Shown here: piece after piece, positions 8,180 through 17,964 of the stretch | Layout: the number at the start of each line of letters is the position of its first letter | Numbering within the stretch: position 1 is the first letter of the stretch | Assembly: GCF_006539925.1 (NCBI RefSeq) | Contig: NZ_BJNY01000012.1 | Location: forward strand, 62,001-126,000 | Direction: 5' to 3' | DNA: 64,000 nt | Source: Glutamicibacter uratoxydans | Lineage (GTDB): Bacteria; Actinomycetota; Actinomycetes; Actinomycetales; Micrococcaceae | Program-made: the position numbers and the translations under genes | Notes under the pieces: model-generated | Databases searched by the model: none | Seen by the model: only the letters and a program-made list of their open reading frames with translations | What the model was told of the DNA's origin: nothing

Positions 8180-9088
8180 TTAACCGTGTGTCTTGGGCTC
8201 TTGCTGTCGCTGGCTTTCGCTCTTGGCCCAGCTGGCCAATAGCGCCAGCTTCTCAGCCGAGGTGCTTCCCGGCTGGGCTGTGTACGTAGTGAACTCGAGT
8301 GATGACCGCGGCTGGCTCGGTGTGGTCAAGGTCTGGTAGTAGAGTTCGATCGGGCCGACTACTGGATGATTCAGCCGCTTGGCCCCTTCGTGGACGAACC
8401 TAATGTTGTGTTTGGCCCACAGATCACGGAATTCGGCACTCATCGTTGATAATTCACCAATCAACTCGCGCAGTGACGCATCGTGTGGTTCTCGGCTGGC
8501 TTCTACCCTCAGCAGTGCGGCGGTTGCATGCGCTCCACCCTCCCAATCAATGAAGAAGTCGCGGGACGCGGGATCCAGGAAATGATACCGGGCAAAATTG
8601 GCATGTCCGTGTTCCCTGGTCGTTGCACTCTCGAACATCGGCTGGTGCAATGCTCTACCCAAATCGTTGGCGGCAATGACATCCAACCTACCGTTCCTGA
8701 CGAACCCGGCGGCGCCGGTCATGGAATCAAGCAGCCACTGCATTTGAGCAGACGGTACCTGTTGCGGCTTTCGCTTCGCGGCTTTGCGATAGGTGCCACG
8801 GGCAGAACTGGCAAGCTCCCACAGATAGCTGCGTTCCTCGTCGGTCAGCTGCAGCGCCGTAGCCACCGCTGACAGCACCTCCTCGGAGACGCCGGCAATG
8901 TTTCCCTTTTCCAACCGGGTGTACCACTCGGGGCTGACGCCAGCGAGAACCGCTACCTCTTCGCGGCGCAGGCCCGGGACCCTTCTGCGGCTGCTTTCGG
9001 GGAGCCCTACCTGCGAGGGGCTGATGCGCGCCCTCCTGCTGGTCAGGAATTCCTTGATGTCAGCACGCATGTCGCCGGAGTCGTTCAT
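8180..9088 (-). CDS. Helix-turn-helix regulator with MmyB-like ligand domain
   Basis: 302 residues. An XRE-type HTH covers about residues 12-75 (RRVPGLRREEVAVLAGVSPEWYTRLEKG is the family signature region). It is followed by an MmyB-like domain (about 105-270), proposed to bind a hydrophobic ligand. Such regulators in actinobacteria usually sit next to, and control, an SDR, alcohol dehydrogenase or exporter. Here the gene is divergent from an MFS exporter and a Zn-alcohol dehydrogenase. ATG 9088 has no clear ribosome site but lies 6 nt after TACCGT (9095-9100, minus strand), implying a leaderless and possibly self-regulated transcript. Confidence 0.85.
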   Translation of the reverse strand: MNDSGDMRADIKEFLTSRRARISPSQVGLPESSRRRVPGLRREEVAVLAGVSPEWYTRLEKGNIAGVSEEVLSAVATALQLTDEERSYLWELASSARGTYRKAAKRKPQQVPSAQMQWLLDSMTGAAGFVRNGRLDVIAANDLGRALHQPMFESATTREHGHANFARYHFLDPASRDFFIDWEGGAHATAALLRVEASREPHDASLRELIGELSTMSAEFRDLWAKHNIRFVHEGAKRLNHPVVGPIELYYQTLTTPSQPRSSLEFTTYTAQPGSTSAEKLALLASWAKSESQRQQEPKTHG

Positions 9089-9109
9089 AGTTCAACGGTA
9101 AACCAGTCA

Positions 9110-9204
9110 GCGTGAATTATGGGGGCAGAATTTGTACCCCTATAACCTGGGCCTTCTTCGAACAGCTGAACTTCTGTGTACTTGAAATCGACAGAAATTC
9201 ACGC
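9110..9204. promoter_or_regulatory. Divergent control region with inverted half-sites
   Basis: GCGTGAATT (9110-9118) and AATTCACGC (9196-9204) are perfect 9-bp inverted copies, 77 bp apart, flanking the divergent start region of the MmyB-like regulator and the MFS gene. The right arm ends 16 bp before the MFS ATG. They could be paired binding sites for the regulator (looping or separate control). This is inference from symmetry and position only. Confidence 0.4.
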
Positions 9205-9220
9205 TTCCTCCGAAAGAAGA

Positions 9221-10447
9221 ATGGCCCACTTGAGTCAAACGAACACCCAAGAAACATCACTGAAAGCGGTGTCTGCATCATCAAAGCTGCCGCTGTCGAT
9301 ATATATCCTGGCGCTGGGCACCTTCCTGATGCTGACGACCGAATTCATCATCGCCGGGATGCTCCCACAGATCGCGGCAGACTTGGACATCTCACTGCCC
9401 GCAGCCGGTTCGCTGATCACCGTCTTCGCAGCGGGAATGGTCATCGGATCACCGCTTATGGCAATGCTGACGATCAAGCTGCCCAACAAGCTCACGCTGA
9501 TTCTGGCACTGCTGGTATTTTCAGCCGGGCATGTAGCGGTCGCCCTGAGCAGCAGTCTTGCGCTGCTGCTGGGCGCGAGGTTCTTGACCGCTCTGGCAAC
9601 CGGAGCTTTCTGGTCCGTTGCCAGTGTTGTCGCTGCAAGGCTCGCCCCTGCAGGGTCCGCTTCGAGGGCGCTGGGCATCATCACTGCCGGCGGTATGCTT
9701 GCCACGGTGCTCGGCGTGCCCATCGGCGCATTCTTCGCACAGGTCACCGGATGGCGGGGAACATTTGTGGCCTTGGGCTTCTTGGCGCTGCTAGTTGCAG
9801 GGGTCATTGGCACATGCATTCCCACCCAAAACAATGATCACAGCCAGTTCTCCCTGCGCTCCGAAGTTGCGGGCCTGCGCTCCCCGCGGCTATGGCTGGT
9901 TCTCGCTGCCTGTGCAACGACCACCGGCGGCGTCCTGGCAGCCTATTCCTACATCGCGCCCATGCTCACCCAGTCAGCCAGTTTCAGCCCGGCGGCGGTT
10001 CCGTGGATCCTTGCAGCCTTCGGCACAGGTTCATTTATCGGCGCGATCCTCGGCGGCCGAATCGGCGATCGGCACCCGCACCTGCTGACAATTCTGGTAC
10101 CGGTCGCGAGCACACTGCTGTTGGGCCTGATCTATGTCAGCTCCTCCAGTCCAGTCCTACTCGTCGCCTCCATCGGACTACTCGGTCTGAGCGGACTCAG
10201 CGCCAATCCGGTGCTGATCTCGCTGGCGCTGCGGTACTCGCAACAGGCTCCTGCTCTGGGCTCGTCGCTCAGCGTCGCGGCATTCAACCTCGGAACCATG
10301 GCAGCTTCATTCTTCGGCGGCAAGATGCTGGACACCTGCTTCGGGGCTCAGGGGCCAGTCCTGCTCGGCATGGCGGTCGCTGCCCTGACGTTGATCCCCG
10401 CCACTTTTCTTGCCAAACCTCATACCAGCGCTGCTACTGCATCGTAG
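9221..10447 (+). CDS. MFS transporter, DHA1-type drug/metabolite exporter
   Basis: 408 residues with about 12 transmembrane helices. Seen: the N-terminal TEFIIAGMLPQIAADLDIS motif, ITVFAAGMVIGSPL (helix 2), a conserved Arg in LLGARFLTALATGAF (helix 4), and the antiporter motif C region GVPIGAFFAQVTGWR in helix 5. This is the AraJ/CmlA/Cmx-like branch of proton-driven efflux pumps in the cytoplasmic membrane. The ATG at 9221 was chosen because hydrophobic sequence begins about 30 residues later; a frame-extending start at 9176 lacks support. It is followed after 32 nt by an alcohol dehydrogenase and is likely controlled by the divergent regulator. Confidence 0.82.
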   Translation: MAHLSQTNTQETSLKAVSASSKLPLSIYILALGTFLMLTTEFIIAGMLPQIAADLDISLPAAGSLITVFAAGMVIGSPLMAMLTIKLPNKLTLILALLVFSAGHVAVALSSSLALLLGARFLTALATGAFWSVASVVAARLAPAGSASRALGIITAGGMLATVLGVPIGAFFAQVTGWRGTFVALGFLALLVAGVIGTCIPTQNNDHSQFSLRSEVAGLRSPRLWLVLAACATTTGGVLAAYSYIAPMLTQSASFSPAAVPWILAAFGTGSFIGAILGGRIGDRHPHLLTILVPVASTLLLGLIYVSSSSPVLLVASIGLLGLSGLSANPVLISLALRYSQQAPALGSSLSVAAFNLGTMAASFFGGKMLDTCFGAQGPVLLGMAVAALTLIPATFLAKPHTSAATAS

Positions 10448-10479
10448 ACTTTTCCCACCACGACCCAAAGGAATAAAAA

Positions 10480-11523
10480 ATGACATTAGCCAAGGCCTAT
10501 GCAGCCCCAGCCGCGGGCGAAGCCCTGCGTCCGATTGACATCGAGCGCCGCAGCGTCGGAGCACACGACGTCCTGATCGACGTGAAGTTCGCCGGCATCT
10601 GCCACTCCGACATCCACACGGTGCGCGGAGAATGGGGAGAGCAGTCATACCCCCTGGTGCCGGGCCACGAAATTGCAGGCATCGTCGCCGAAGTGGGCAA
10701 CGCTGTCACCAAGTACAAGGTAGGAGACCGGGTGGGCGTCGGCTGCATGGTCAATTCCTGCGGCACCTGCGACTACTGTGAAGCCGGCGACGAACAATAC
10801 TGCCGCAACGGCATGCTCGGGACCTACGGAGCCGTGGACCGCGACGGCAGCATCACCCAGGGCGGCTACAGCACCCACGTGGTCGTCACCGAGGACTTCG
10901 TGCTCTCGATCCCCGAGGGCCTCGACTTGGATGTCGCCGCCCCGCTGCTCTGCGCCGGCATCACCACCTTCTCCCCGCTCCAGCGCTGGGGCGCAGGACC
11001 TGGGAAGAAGGTGGCCATCGTCGGGCTGGGCGGGCTGGGACATATGGCGGTGAAGATCGCCGCCGCCATGGGCGCCGAAGTCACTGTGCTTTCGCAGTCG
11101 CTGTCCAAGCAGGCTGACGGCTTGCGCCTGGGAGCACAGCACTACTACGCAACCAAGGACCCTGAGACCTTTGAGAAGCTGGCTTCAAGCTTCGATCTGA
11201 TCATCAACACCGTCAGCGCCCCGCTGAACATCAGCTCCTACCTGGACCTGCTGCGCGTGGACGGAGCCATGGTCAATGTAGGGGCGCCTGCAGAACCGCT
11301 GCCGGTGAACGCCATGGCGCTGATCGGCGGGCGCCGGTCCTTCGCCGGGTCCATGATCGGAGGCATCGCCGAAACCCAGCAGATGCTGGACTTCTGCGCG
11401 CAGCACCATCTGGGCGCGGACATCGAGGTCATCTCCGCTGATCAGATCAACGAAGCCTACGACCGCGTGCTCGCCTCGGATGTGCGCTACCGCTTCGTCA
11501 TCGACACCGCGACGCTGAACTAG
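10480..11523 (+). CDS. Zinc-dependent NAD(P) alcohol dehydrogenase (CAD/YahK-like)
   Basis: 347 residues of the medium-chain dehydrogenase family. Catalytic-zinc ligands are in [15 protein letters not shown] and GHEIAG, and the four structural-zinc cysteines are in [15 protein letters not shown]. The Rossmann motif [13 protein letters not shown] is followed by LSQSLSKQ; a Ser there usually favours NADP(H). The family reduces aldehydes to alcohols (YahK, Adh6p, CAD). AAAGGA precedes ATG 10480. Coupling with an exporter and an MmyB-like regulator suggests an aldehyde- or electrophile-response unit, an inference. Confidence 0.87.
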   Translation: MTLAKAYAAPAAGEALRPIDIERRSVGAHDVLIDVKFAGICHSDIHTVRGEWGEQSYPLVPGHEIAGIVAEVGNAVTKYKVGDRVGVGCMVNSCGTCDYCEAGDEQYCRNGMLGTYGAVDRDGSITQGGYSTHVVVTEDFVLSIPEGLDLDVAAPLLCAGITTFSPLQRWGAGPGKKVAIVGLGGLGHMAVKIAAAMGAEVTVLSQSLSKQADGLRLGAQHYYATKDPETFEKLASSFDLIINTVSAPLNISSYLDLLRVDGAMVNVGAPAEPLPVNAMALIGGRRSFAGSMIGGIAETQQMLDFCAQHHLGADIEVISADQINEAYDRVLASDVRYRFVIDTATLN

Positions 11524-11530
11524 GCTGGAT

Positions 11531-11555
11531 GCGGTGCAGGAGTTTCCTGCACCGC
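11531..11555 (+). terminator. Hairpin between ADH and TPR genes
   Basis: GCGGTGCAGG (11531-11540) pairs with CCTGCACCGC (11546-11555) around a 5-nt loop, 8 nt after the ADH stop. It lacks a T-run, so it may act as a weak terminator or as an RNA-stabilising end rather than a full stop. Confidence 0.4.
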
Positions 11556-11576
11556 TCAGAGCCTCTGGAGGACCAC

Positions 11577-12056
11577 ATGCAGGATTCATGGCAGGCCGCG
11601 ATTGACGGCTTCTGGACCCAGGCGCAGGGAAAAACCGCGGCGCAGCTGCACGAAGAGCTCAATATCCTGCTGGGCCCAGATGTTCCCGAGGCCAACGTCC
11701 TCTTTGAACGCGCCAGCCTGCACGACTACCTCGGCGAAGAATCCCAAGCGGTAGGACTCTACCGGCATGCGCTTGAATCGGGCTTGGCCGAGGCCAAGCG
11801 CAGCGAAGCGATCATCCAGCTGGGCAGCAGCCTGCGCAATATCGGGCAGCCCCAGGCGGCGGCAAAGCTGTTGGGACAAATCAGCGCCGATGATCCGCTG
11901 TTCACCGACGCTCAGGGATTCCTTGCCCTGGCGCTGCTCGATGCAGGAAAGCCCGAATCAGCGGTAGCCACAGCCCTGCAGGCGCTGGCACCGGCCATGA
12001 AAATCTATTCGCGGCCGGTGCAGCGCTATGCCCAGGACCTGGCAGAACGCGGCTAG
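11577..12056 (+). CDS. Tetratricopeptide-repeat protein
   Basis: 159 residues, soluble, built of helix pairs with TPR spacing (for example LHDYLGEESQAVGLYRHALE, then AIIQLGSSLRNIGQPQAAAK and LALALLDAGKPESAVATALQ). About three repeats are visible. It resembles the small TPR proteins found in many actinobacteria with no assigned role, presumably a protein-protein adaptor. TGGAGG sits about 7 nt before ATG 11577; the longer frame from 11529 begins inside the ADH-downstream hairpin. The stop overlaps the convergent mfd stop in a CTAG. Confidence 0.75.
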   Translation: MQDSWQAAIDGFWTQAQGKTAAQLHEELNILLGPDVPEANVLFERASLHDYLGEESQAVGLYRHALESGLAEAKRSEAIIQLGSSLRNIGQPQAAAKLLGQISADDPLFTDAQGFLALALLDAGKPESAVATALQALAPAMKIYSRPVQRYAQDLAERG

Positions 12057-15000
12057 TTCTTGCCCTCGGCAGCCGGAGGGGTCGGCTCGAAGATCGCGTA
12101 GATCAGCTTCTCCGCCCACTCCAAGATCGCCTCATCGGCCAGGTCCCGTCCGCCGATCGGCGAACTCTTCGGCTTGGGTACGAAGATCGCATTCAACGCA
12201 GGCTTGTTGGCCGAGCCCGGGTAGAGCCGTTCCAAACGCACCTGGCGGCTGGCCGGCAGGTCCTCGATCTTGGCTGGCGCCAGCTTGATGTTGTTGCCGA
12301 TCTGCTGGATGTCATGCAGCCCCACCGCGCGGGCGCGGATGCGCAGGGCGGCGACCCGCAGCAGGTTCTGGACCGGTGCCGGCGGCTTGCCATAGCGGTC
12401 CTCAAGCTCCTCGCGGACCTCGGCGAGCGCCTCATCGGTCTCGGCGGCCGCGATATTCCGGTAGGCCTCAAGGCGCAGGCGCTCCCCGGGCACGTAGTCG
12501 TGCGGCAGGTGCGCGTTGACCGGCAGATCGATCTTCATCTCGGTGGCTTCTTCTTCGCCCTCGCCCTTGTAGTCGGCGACGGCCTCCCCGACCAGGCGCA
12601 GGTAGAGGTCGAAGCCCACACCGGCGATATGGCCCGACTGTTCGCCGCCGAGTAGGTTGCCCGCTCCGCGCAGTTCAAGGTCCTTCATGGCCAGCTGGTA
12701 GCCGGAGCCCAATTCGTTGTGGGCAGCCACTGCCTTCAGGCGTTCAAGGGCCACCTCGCCCAGCGGCTTTTCGGCGTCCCAGAGGAAGTAGGCGTAGGCG
12801 CGTTCGCGGCCGCGGCCCACGCGCCCGCGCAGCTGGTGCAGCTGGGACAGGCCGTAGTTGTTCGCCCTATCCACGATCAGCGTGTTGGCGTTGGAGATGT
12901 CCAGGCCCGTTTCGATGATGGTGGTGGAGACCAGCACGTCGAACTTCTTTTCCCAGAAGTCCTGGATGATCCGTTCCAGACGGGATTCGCTCATCTTGCC
13001 GTGGGCCACCTCCACGCGGGCTTCGGGCACCAGTTCGCGCAGCTCGGCGGCGATCTTGTCGATGGAGGAGACGCGGTTGTGCACAAAGAACACCTGGCCG
13101 TCGCGCATCAGCTCGCGCTTGATCGCGGCGCTGATCTGCTTGTCGCTGCGCGGACCCACATAGGTGAGCACCGGGTGGCGCTCCTCCGGCGGGGTGGCCA
13201 AGGTGGAGGTCTCGCGGATGCCAGTCAGGGACATCTCCAGGGTGCGCGGGATCGGGGTGGCGCTCATGGCCAGCACGTCCACATTGGTGCGCATCTTCTT
13301 GAGCTCTTCCTTGTGCTCCACGCCGAAGCGCTGCTCCTCGTCGATGATCACCAGGCCCAGGTTCTTGAACTCCACGGTCTTGGACAACAGGCGGTGGGTA
13401 CCGATCACGATGTCCACCGAGCCGTCCTTCAGGCCGGCGAGGATCTCCTTGGATTCCTTGGCGGTCTGGAAGCGGGACAGGGTCTTCACGCGCACCGGGA
13501 AACCGGAGTAGCGCTCGGTGAAGGTCTGGTAGTGCTGGGAGGCAAGCAGCGTGGTGGGCACCAGCACCGCCACCTGCTTGGAATCCTGCACCGCCTTGAA
13601 CGCCGCGCGCACGGCAATTTCGGTCTTGCCGAAGCCCACGTCGCCGGAGATCAGGCGATCCATCGGGATCTCCTTCTCCATATCCGTTTTGACCTCGTTG
13701 ATCGCGGTGAGCTGGTCAGGGGTCTCGATGAAGGCGAAGGCCTCCTCCAACTCATGCTGCCACGGGGTGTCGGTGGCGAAGGCGTGGCCTCGGCTTGCCA
13801 TGCGGGCCGAGTACAGCTTGATCAGATCCCCGGCGATCTCCTTGACCGCTTTGCGGGCCTTGGACTTGGTGCTAGCCCAGTCCGAGCCACCCATCTTCGA
13901 CAGGGTCGGCGCCTCGCCGCCCACATAGCGGGTGATCAGGTGCAGCTGGTCGGTGGGGACGAACAACTTGTCCCCCGGCGCGCCGCGCTTGGAGGAGGCG
14001 TATTCGACGACCAGGTATTCGCGCTTGGCGTCCTTGCCCGAGCCGTTGACCTTGCGGGCCACCAGCTCCACGAACTTTCCGATGCCGTGCTGCTCGTGCA
14101 CAATGAAGTCGCCAGCCTGCAGGCTCAGCGGGTCCACCGCATTGCGCTTGCGCTTCACGGTGAGCTTGCGTCCCTTGCGGTTGGGGTAGGCGCTGGAGCG
14201 GCCCAGCAGATCGGCTTCGGTCAGCAGGCCGGTCTTCAGCTCCTCGAAGACGAAGCCGCGGCCCGCCACCGCCTGGGTGATTTCGATCAGCCCCTCGGTC
14301 GGAGCCTGGGACAGGTCTTCCACGCGGTGCGCCGGGATCTTGAACTCGGCGAACAGCTCGGACAGGCGTGCTGCCGGGCCGGGCCCTTCGGTGGCCACCA
14401 CCAAGCGCCAGCCGTCGGAGACGCGGGAGGAAATGAACTCCATCATCCCTTCGATATCGCCCTGGTAGCCGTGCGGTTCGCGGGCCGGAACCCGGATGGT
14501 TGCAGCTCCCAGGCCCAGCTCTTCATCGGCGCCCAGGGAGGTGATGGCCCACCAGGACACCTTCGCAGCATGTGCATGCTCGACGGTCTGCGCCAGCGAT
14601 GCGAAGTCGCCGGTGGCAAGTTTGCGAGCCGAATCTGCGGTGCTCAAATCCAGCGGAGCCGCTCCCCCATCGGAGGCGGTGGCCCAGGCGGCGGCAAGGA
14701 ATTCAGCGTTGGTTTCGTTCAGGTCATGGGCGCGGGCTCGGACGCGCTCGGGCTCCATGACCAGCGCGATCGAGGATTCAGGCAGCAGCGAGAGCAGCGG
14801 CACCATGTCATCCACCAGGAGCGGAGCCAGGGACTCCATGCCTTCCACCGCGATGCCGCCGGCGATCTTGGTGAGCATTTCGGCGGCGGCTGGGAAGCTG
14901 GCCTTGAGGTTGGCCGCGCGGCTCATCACCTGCGGGGTGATGAGCATTTCACGGCAGGGGGTGGCGATGATGCTCTTGGGGCCTGCACCCTCATGGGAGC

Positions 15001-15670
15001 GCTGGTCGGCGATCGAGAAGTAGCGCATGGAATCGATCTGGTCCCCGAAGAAGTCGATGCGCACCGGGTGTTCGAGGGTTGGCGGGAACACGTCGATGAT
15101 GCCGCCGCGCACCGCGAACTCGCCGCGGTGGGTCACCATGTCCACGCGGGCGTAGGCGGCGGCTGCCAGGTCCCTGATCACCGAGTCGAAGCCGGGCTCG
15201 GCATCGAGCTCAAGACTGACCGGGCGCAGGGCGCCGAGCCCGGCCACCAGCGGCTGGAGCACCGCGCGGATTGGGGCGATGATGACCTTCAGTCCGGTGT
15301 CCCCGTCATGCAAGCGGCGCAGCACCTCAAGGCGCCGGCCCACGGTGTCCGAACGCGGTGAGAGGCGCTCATGCGGCAGAGTCTCCCAGGAGGGGAACTC
15401 AGCAATCTGCTCAGCCGGAAGGTACGCGCTCAGCGAGGAGGAGACTTCCTCGGCCTCGCGCCCGGTCGCGGTGACGATCAGGGTGACAGCTCCGTTGTTG
15501 CCGTCCTGAAGCCCCTGACTGACGTGGGCGCTGAGAATGGAACGCATGCCCTGCGGGGCAGCGATTTCAAGTTCCTCGCTGCGTGAAGAATAGCTGTGTG
15601 CTGCACTTTGTCGGATGCGTCGGAAGGATGGTTCCTCGCGCAGGAAATCATGAAGTCCAACTAGGCTCAT
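12053..15670 (-). CDS. mfd: Transcription-repair coupling factor
   Basis: 1205 residues. Mfd removes stalled RNA polymerase at DNA lesions and recruits UvrA. Seen from the N-terminus: a UvrB-like module ending in GEFAVRGGIIDVFPP, the CarD/RNAP-interaction domain (FIVHEQHGIGKFVELV), a superfamily-2 translocase with Walker A GDVGFGKTEIAVRAA and DEEQRFG box, SATPIPRTLEMSLTGIR, the QLRGRVGRG motif VI region, and a C-terminal TRCF domain (LPHDYVPGERLRLEAY). ATG 15670 is preceded by GAGAGGA; the frame upstream to 15712 has no support. It is monocistronic; the end is convergent with the TPR gene. Confidence 0.97.
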   Translation of the reverse strand: MSLVGLHDFLREEPSFRRIRQSAAHSYSSRSEELEIAAPQGMRSILSAHVSQGLQDGNNGAVTLIVTATGREAEEVSSSLSAYLPAEQIAEFPSWETLPHERLSPRSDTVGRRLEVLRRLHDGDTGLKVIIAPIRAVLQPLVAGLGALRPVSLELDAEPGFDSVIRDLAAAAYARVDMVTHRGEFAVRGGIIDVFPPTLEHPVRIDFFGDQIDSMRYFSIADQRSHEGAGPKSIIATPCREMLITPQVMSRAANLKASFPAAAEMLTKIAGGIAVEGMESLAPLLVDDMVPLLSLLPESSIALVMEPERVRARAHDLNETNAEFLAAAWATASDGGAAPLDLSTADSARKLATGDFASLAQTVEHAHAAKVSWWAITSLGADEELGLGAATIRVPAREPHGYQGDIEGMMEFISSRVSDGWRLVVATEGPGPAARLSELFAEFKIPAHRVEDLSQAPTEGLIEITQAVAGRGFVFEELKTGLLTEADLLGRSSAYPNRKGRKLTVKRKRNAVDPLSLQAGDFIVHEQHGIGKFVELVARKVNGSGKDAKREYLVVEYASSKRGAPGDKLFVPTDQLHLITRYVGGEAPTLSKMGGSDWASTKSKARKAVKEIAGDLIKLYSARMASRGHAFATDTPWQHELEEAFAFIETPDQLTAINEVKTDMEKEIPMDRLISGDVGFGKTEIAVRAAFKAVQDSKQVAVLVPTTLLASQHYQTFTERYSGFPVRVKTLSRFQTAKESKEILAGLKDGSVDIVIGTHRLLSKTVEFKNLGLVIIDEEQRFGVEHKEELKKMRTNVDVLAMSATPIPRTLEMSLTGIRETSTLATPPEERHPVLTYVGPRSDKQISAAIKRELMRDGQVFFVHNRVSSIDKIAAELRELVPEARVEVAHGKMSESRLERIIQDFWEKKFDVLVSTTIIETGLDISNANTLIVDRANNYGLSQLHQLRGRVGRGRERAYAYFLWDAEKPLGEVALERLKAVAAHNELGSGYQLAMKDLELRGAGNLLGGEQSGHIAGVGFDLYLRLVGEAVADYKGEGEEEATEMKIDLPVNAHLPHDYVPGERLRLEAYRNIAAAETDEALAEVREELEDRYGKPPAPVQNLLRVAALRIRARAVGLHDIQQIGNNIKLAPAKIEDLPASRQVRLERLYPGSANKPALNAIFVPKPKSSPIGGRDLADEAILEWAEKLIYAIFEPTPPAAEGKN

Positions 15671-15916
15671 GCGGCTTTCGTGTCCTCTCGTGCAGATTGT
15701 GGGATGCAGCATTCCTTGGGCGGCGCTGGTCCCGGTATGACACCACGAACACCGACCGCAAATGAATTCCGCGGCCGGCTAAATGCCAATATGTTGTTTT
15801 GATGCCTTCCTAGCCTACCTAATGCCGTGAACCAGATAGGCTTAAAGCTGTCCTTATCCCGGGTTGGCTTTTGCCGTGTCCCGGGCCGCCTTGATTTTTA
15901 GATTGGGATACCTTTC

Positions 15917-16411
15917 ATGGCATTGAACGCAAGCACTCAGATCGCTCACCCGGCAGATCAGGTAATTGCCACCTTGGCAGACCGCGGCTTCGCTGAGCAC
16001 CTGACTTCGCTGGCCAACGGCACCCTCCAGGACTTCACCGTCGACGGCGACACCGCTGGCGCTTTCACCCTGACCACCGTCCGCGCCATGCCAACCGATC
16101 GCGTGCCTGACATTGCCCGCAAGTTCGTCGGTTCCTCCATCGACGTGACCCAGGTTGAAGAGTGGAGCGCTCCAGATGCCTCCGGCAGCCGCACTGCCAA
16201 CGTGAAGATCACCGTCGGCGGCGTTCCAGTTTCGGTATCCGGCAGCGAAACCCTAACTGCCCAGGGCGACAACACCGATTTCGCCATCGAGGGCAAGGTT
16301 TCTTCCTCGATCCCATTCATCGGCGGCAAGCTGGCTTCCGCTGCAGAGCCGTACCTGGCCAAGGCACTGAAGCTGCAGGCTTCACAGGTCACCGCTTGGC
16401 TGAGCAAGTAG
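15917..16411 (+). CDS. DUF2505 domain protein (START-like)
   Basis: 164 residues with the layout of the DUF2505 family. It opens with an N-terminal ASTQIAHPADQVIATLADR segment resembling the start of SRPBCC/START ligand-binding folds. Alternating strands follow, then a C-terminal amphipathic helix (GKLASAAEPYLAKALKLQASQ). No signal peptide is seen. DUF2505 proteins are conserved single-copy genes in actinobacteria, proposed to bind a lipid-like ligand; no activity is known. It stands alone between mfd (divergent) and nhaA, with its own terminator. An A/T-rich TAGATT box about 13 nt before the ATG suggests a very short leader. Confidence 0.82.
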   Translation: MALNASTQIAHPADQVIATLADRGFAEHLTSLANGTLQDFTVDGDTAGAFTLTTVRAMPTDRVPDIARKFVGSSIDVTQVEEWSAPDASGSRTANVKITVGGVPVSVSGSETLTAQGDNTDFAIEGKVSSSIPFIGGKLASAAEPYLAKALKLQASQVTAWLSK

Positions 16412-16442
16412 TCTCCTGACGCGCCCGAAAGGCGCTGAGACC

Positions 16443-16485
16443 ACGCCCGGAATCGCTTCATATTCTTTGTTGCGGTTCCGGGCGT
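16443..16485 (+). terminator. Terminator-like hairpin after the DUF2505 gene
   Basis: ACGCCCGGAA...CGC (16443-16456) pairs with GCG...TTCCGGGCGT (16472-16485) with one mismatch and a 15-nt loop. It separates the DUF2505 gene from nhaA. Confidence 0.65.
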
Positions 16486-16577
16486 TCGTCATCTGAAGGG
16501 CTGTTTGCGTTAGGCTTGAACTCTGGTGTGCCGGGAAGTCTGGTCGGCGTGAACTGTCCATTTAAAGAAGTAAGCGA

Positions 16578-17936
16578 GTGCAGAGCATGAGCAACAACTC
16601 TTCTTCGGGTACACCGAAGAAACTATTTTCCCGGCCAAGCTACAGCGAATCGCTGCGCATCGGCGACATCCTCCGCAAGGAAACCGTTGGCGGCCTGGTC
16701 CTCATCGCAGGTGCCGTGCTGGCGCTGATTTGGGCCAACACCCCGCTCAAAGATTCCTACTTCGAACTGCGCGATTTCCACTTCGGGCCGACGATTTTCG
16801 GCGTAGACCTAAACCTCTCCCTCGGCCACTGGGCCGCTGACGCATTGCTGGCAGTCTTCTTCTTCCTCACGGGTCTGGAGTTGAAGAAGGAATTCGTCAT
16901 CGGCGACCTGCACAACATCAAGACCGCATTGGTACCCGTGACTGCAGCTTTTGGCGGCGTCTTGGTTCCCGCGCTAATCTTCGTTGCCATCAACGCCCCG
17001 ACCGGCGGCGCCGAAACGCTCAAGGGCTGGGCGATCCCCACGGCAACAGATATTGCCTTCGCCGTCGCTGTGCTTGCAGTGATCGGCTCGGCGCTGCCAG
17101 CCGCCCTGCGCATCTTCCTGCTAACCCTGGCCGTCGTCGACGACCTGATCGCCATCGTGATCATCGCTGTGGTCTTCACCGAAGACCTCCAGCTAGGCTA
17201 TCTGGCACTGGCGCTGATCCCCATCGCCCTATTCTTCTGCCTGGCCCGGTTCTTCCCGAAGTTCTTCGAGAAGCACGCCTGGGCCGCCTGGGTCATCCTG
17301 CTCCCGCTGGGCATCATCACCTGGATCATGGTCTTCGGCTCCGGTATCCACTCAACCATTGCCGGCGTGGTCCTCGGTTTCTGCGTGCCTGTACGCCGCA
17401 AGGACGGCCTGCCGAAGAAGGGGCTGGCAGAGCAGTTCGAACACCGCTTCCGCCCGCTGTCTTCCGGTTTCTGCATCCCTGTATTCGCATTCTTCGCAGC
17501 CGGCGTCACCGTGATCAACACCGGATCCTCGGGTTCCACGCTCTTCACCGACCCGGTCTTCTGGGGCATCGTCCTGGGCCTGATCTGCGGCAAGCCGATC
17601 GGCATCATGGCGTCGACCTGGGTGCTGACCAAGTTCACCAAGGCGGAATTGGACCCGGATACCAAGTGGTCCGATCTATTCGGCGTCACCCTGCTGGCCG
17701 GCATCGGCTTCACAGTATCACTGCTCGTTTCTGAACTGTCCTTCGGACTTGAGTCTGCCCACTATGAGCATGCCAAGGTGGCAATTCTTGCTGGTTCCCT
17801 CGGTGCTGCCGTTCTTGGTGCACTGTGGCTGGTGCCACGCAACCGCCGCTACCGGGAATTGGCGCTGCGCGAGAGCATGGACGCGAACAAGGACGGCATC
17901 CCGGATGTCTACCAGCAGGATGAAAAAGGAAACTAG
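16578..17936 (+). CDS. nhaA: Na+/H+ antiporter NhaA
   Basis: 452 residues with about 12 membrane spans. NhaA exchanges cytoplasmic Na+ or Li+ for external H+. Seen: [36 protein letters not shown], and the two transport aspartates in [24 protein letters not shown] 16578 has AAAGAAG 7 nt upstream; ATG 16587 has none. The last about 20 residues are unusual: an EF-hand-like acidic loop DANKDGIPD followed by VYQQDEKGN. It stands 28 nt before an orphan ORF that may share its transcript. Confidence 0.95.
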   Translation: MQSMSNNSSSGTPKKLFSRPSYSESLRIGDILRKETVGGLVLIAGAVLALIWANTPLKDSYFELRDFHFGPTIFGVDLNLSLGHWAADALLAVFFFLTGLELKKEFVIGDLHNIKTALVPVTAAFGGVLVPALIFVAINAPTGGAETLKGWAIPTATDIAFAVAVLAVIGSALPAALRIFLLTLAVVDDLIAIVIIAVVFTEDLQLGYLALALIPIALFFCLARFFPKFFEKHAWAAWVILLPLGIITWIMVFGSGIHSTIAGVVLGFCVPVRRKDGLPKKGLAEQFEHRFRPLSSGFCIPVFAFFAAGVTVINTGSSGSTLFTDPVFWGIVLGLICGKPIGIMASTWVLTKFTKAELDPDTKWSDLFGVTLLAGIGFTVSLLVSELSFGLESAHYEHAKVAILAGSLGAAVLGALWLVPRNRRYRELALRESMDANKDGIPDVYQQDEKGN

Positions 17937-17964
17937 AGCGGTCCGCCTAGATTAGGGGAAGTTC

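Noticed and set aside
12719-15361. 880-codon open frame on the plus strand
   Set aside because: Lies entirely antisense to mfd. It is His/Gln/Gly/Val-rich with no domain, the usual mirror of a high-GC gene.
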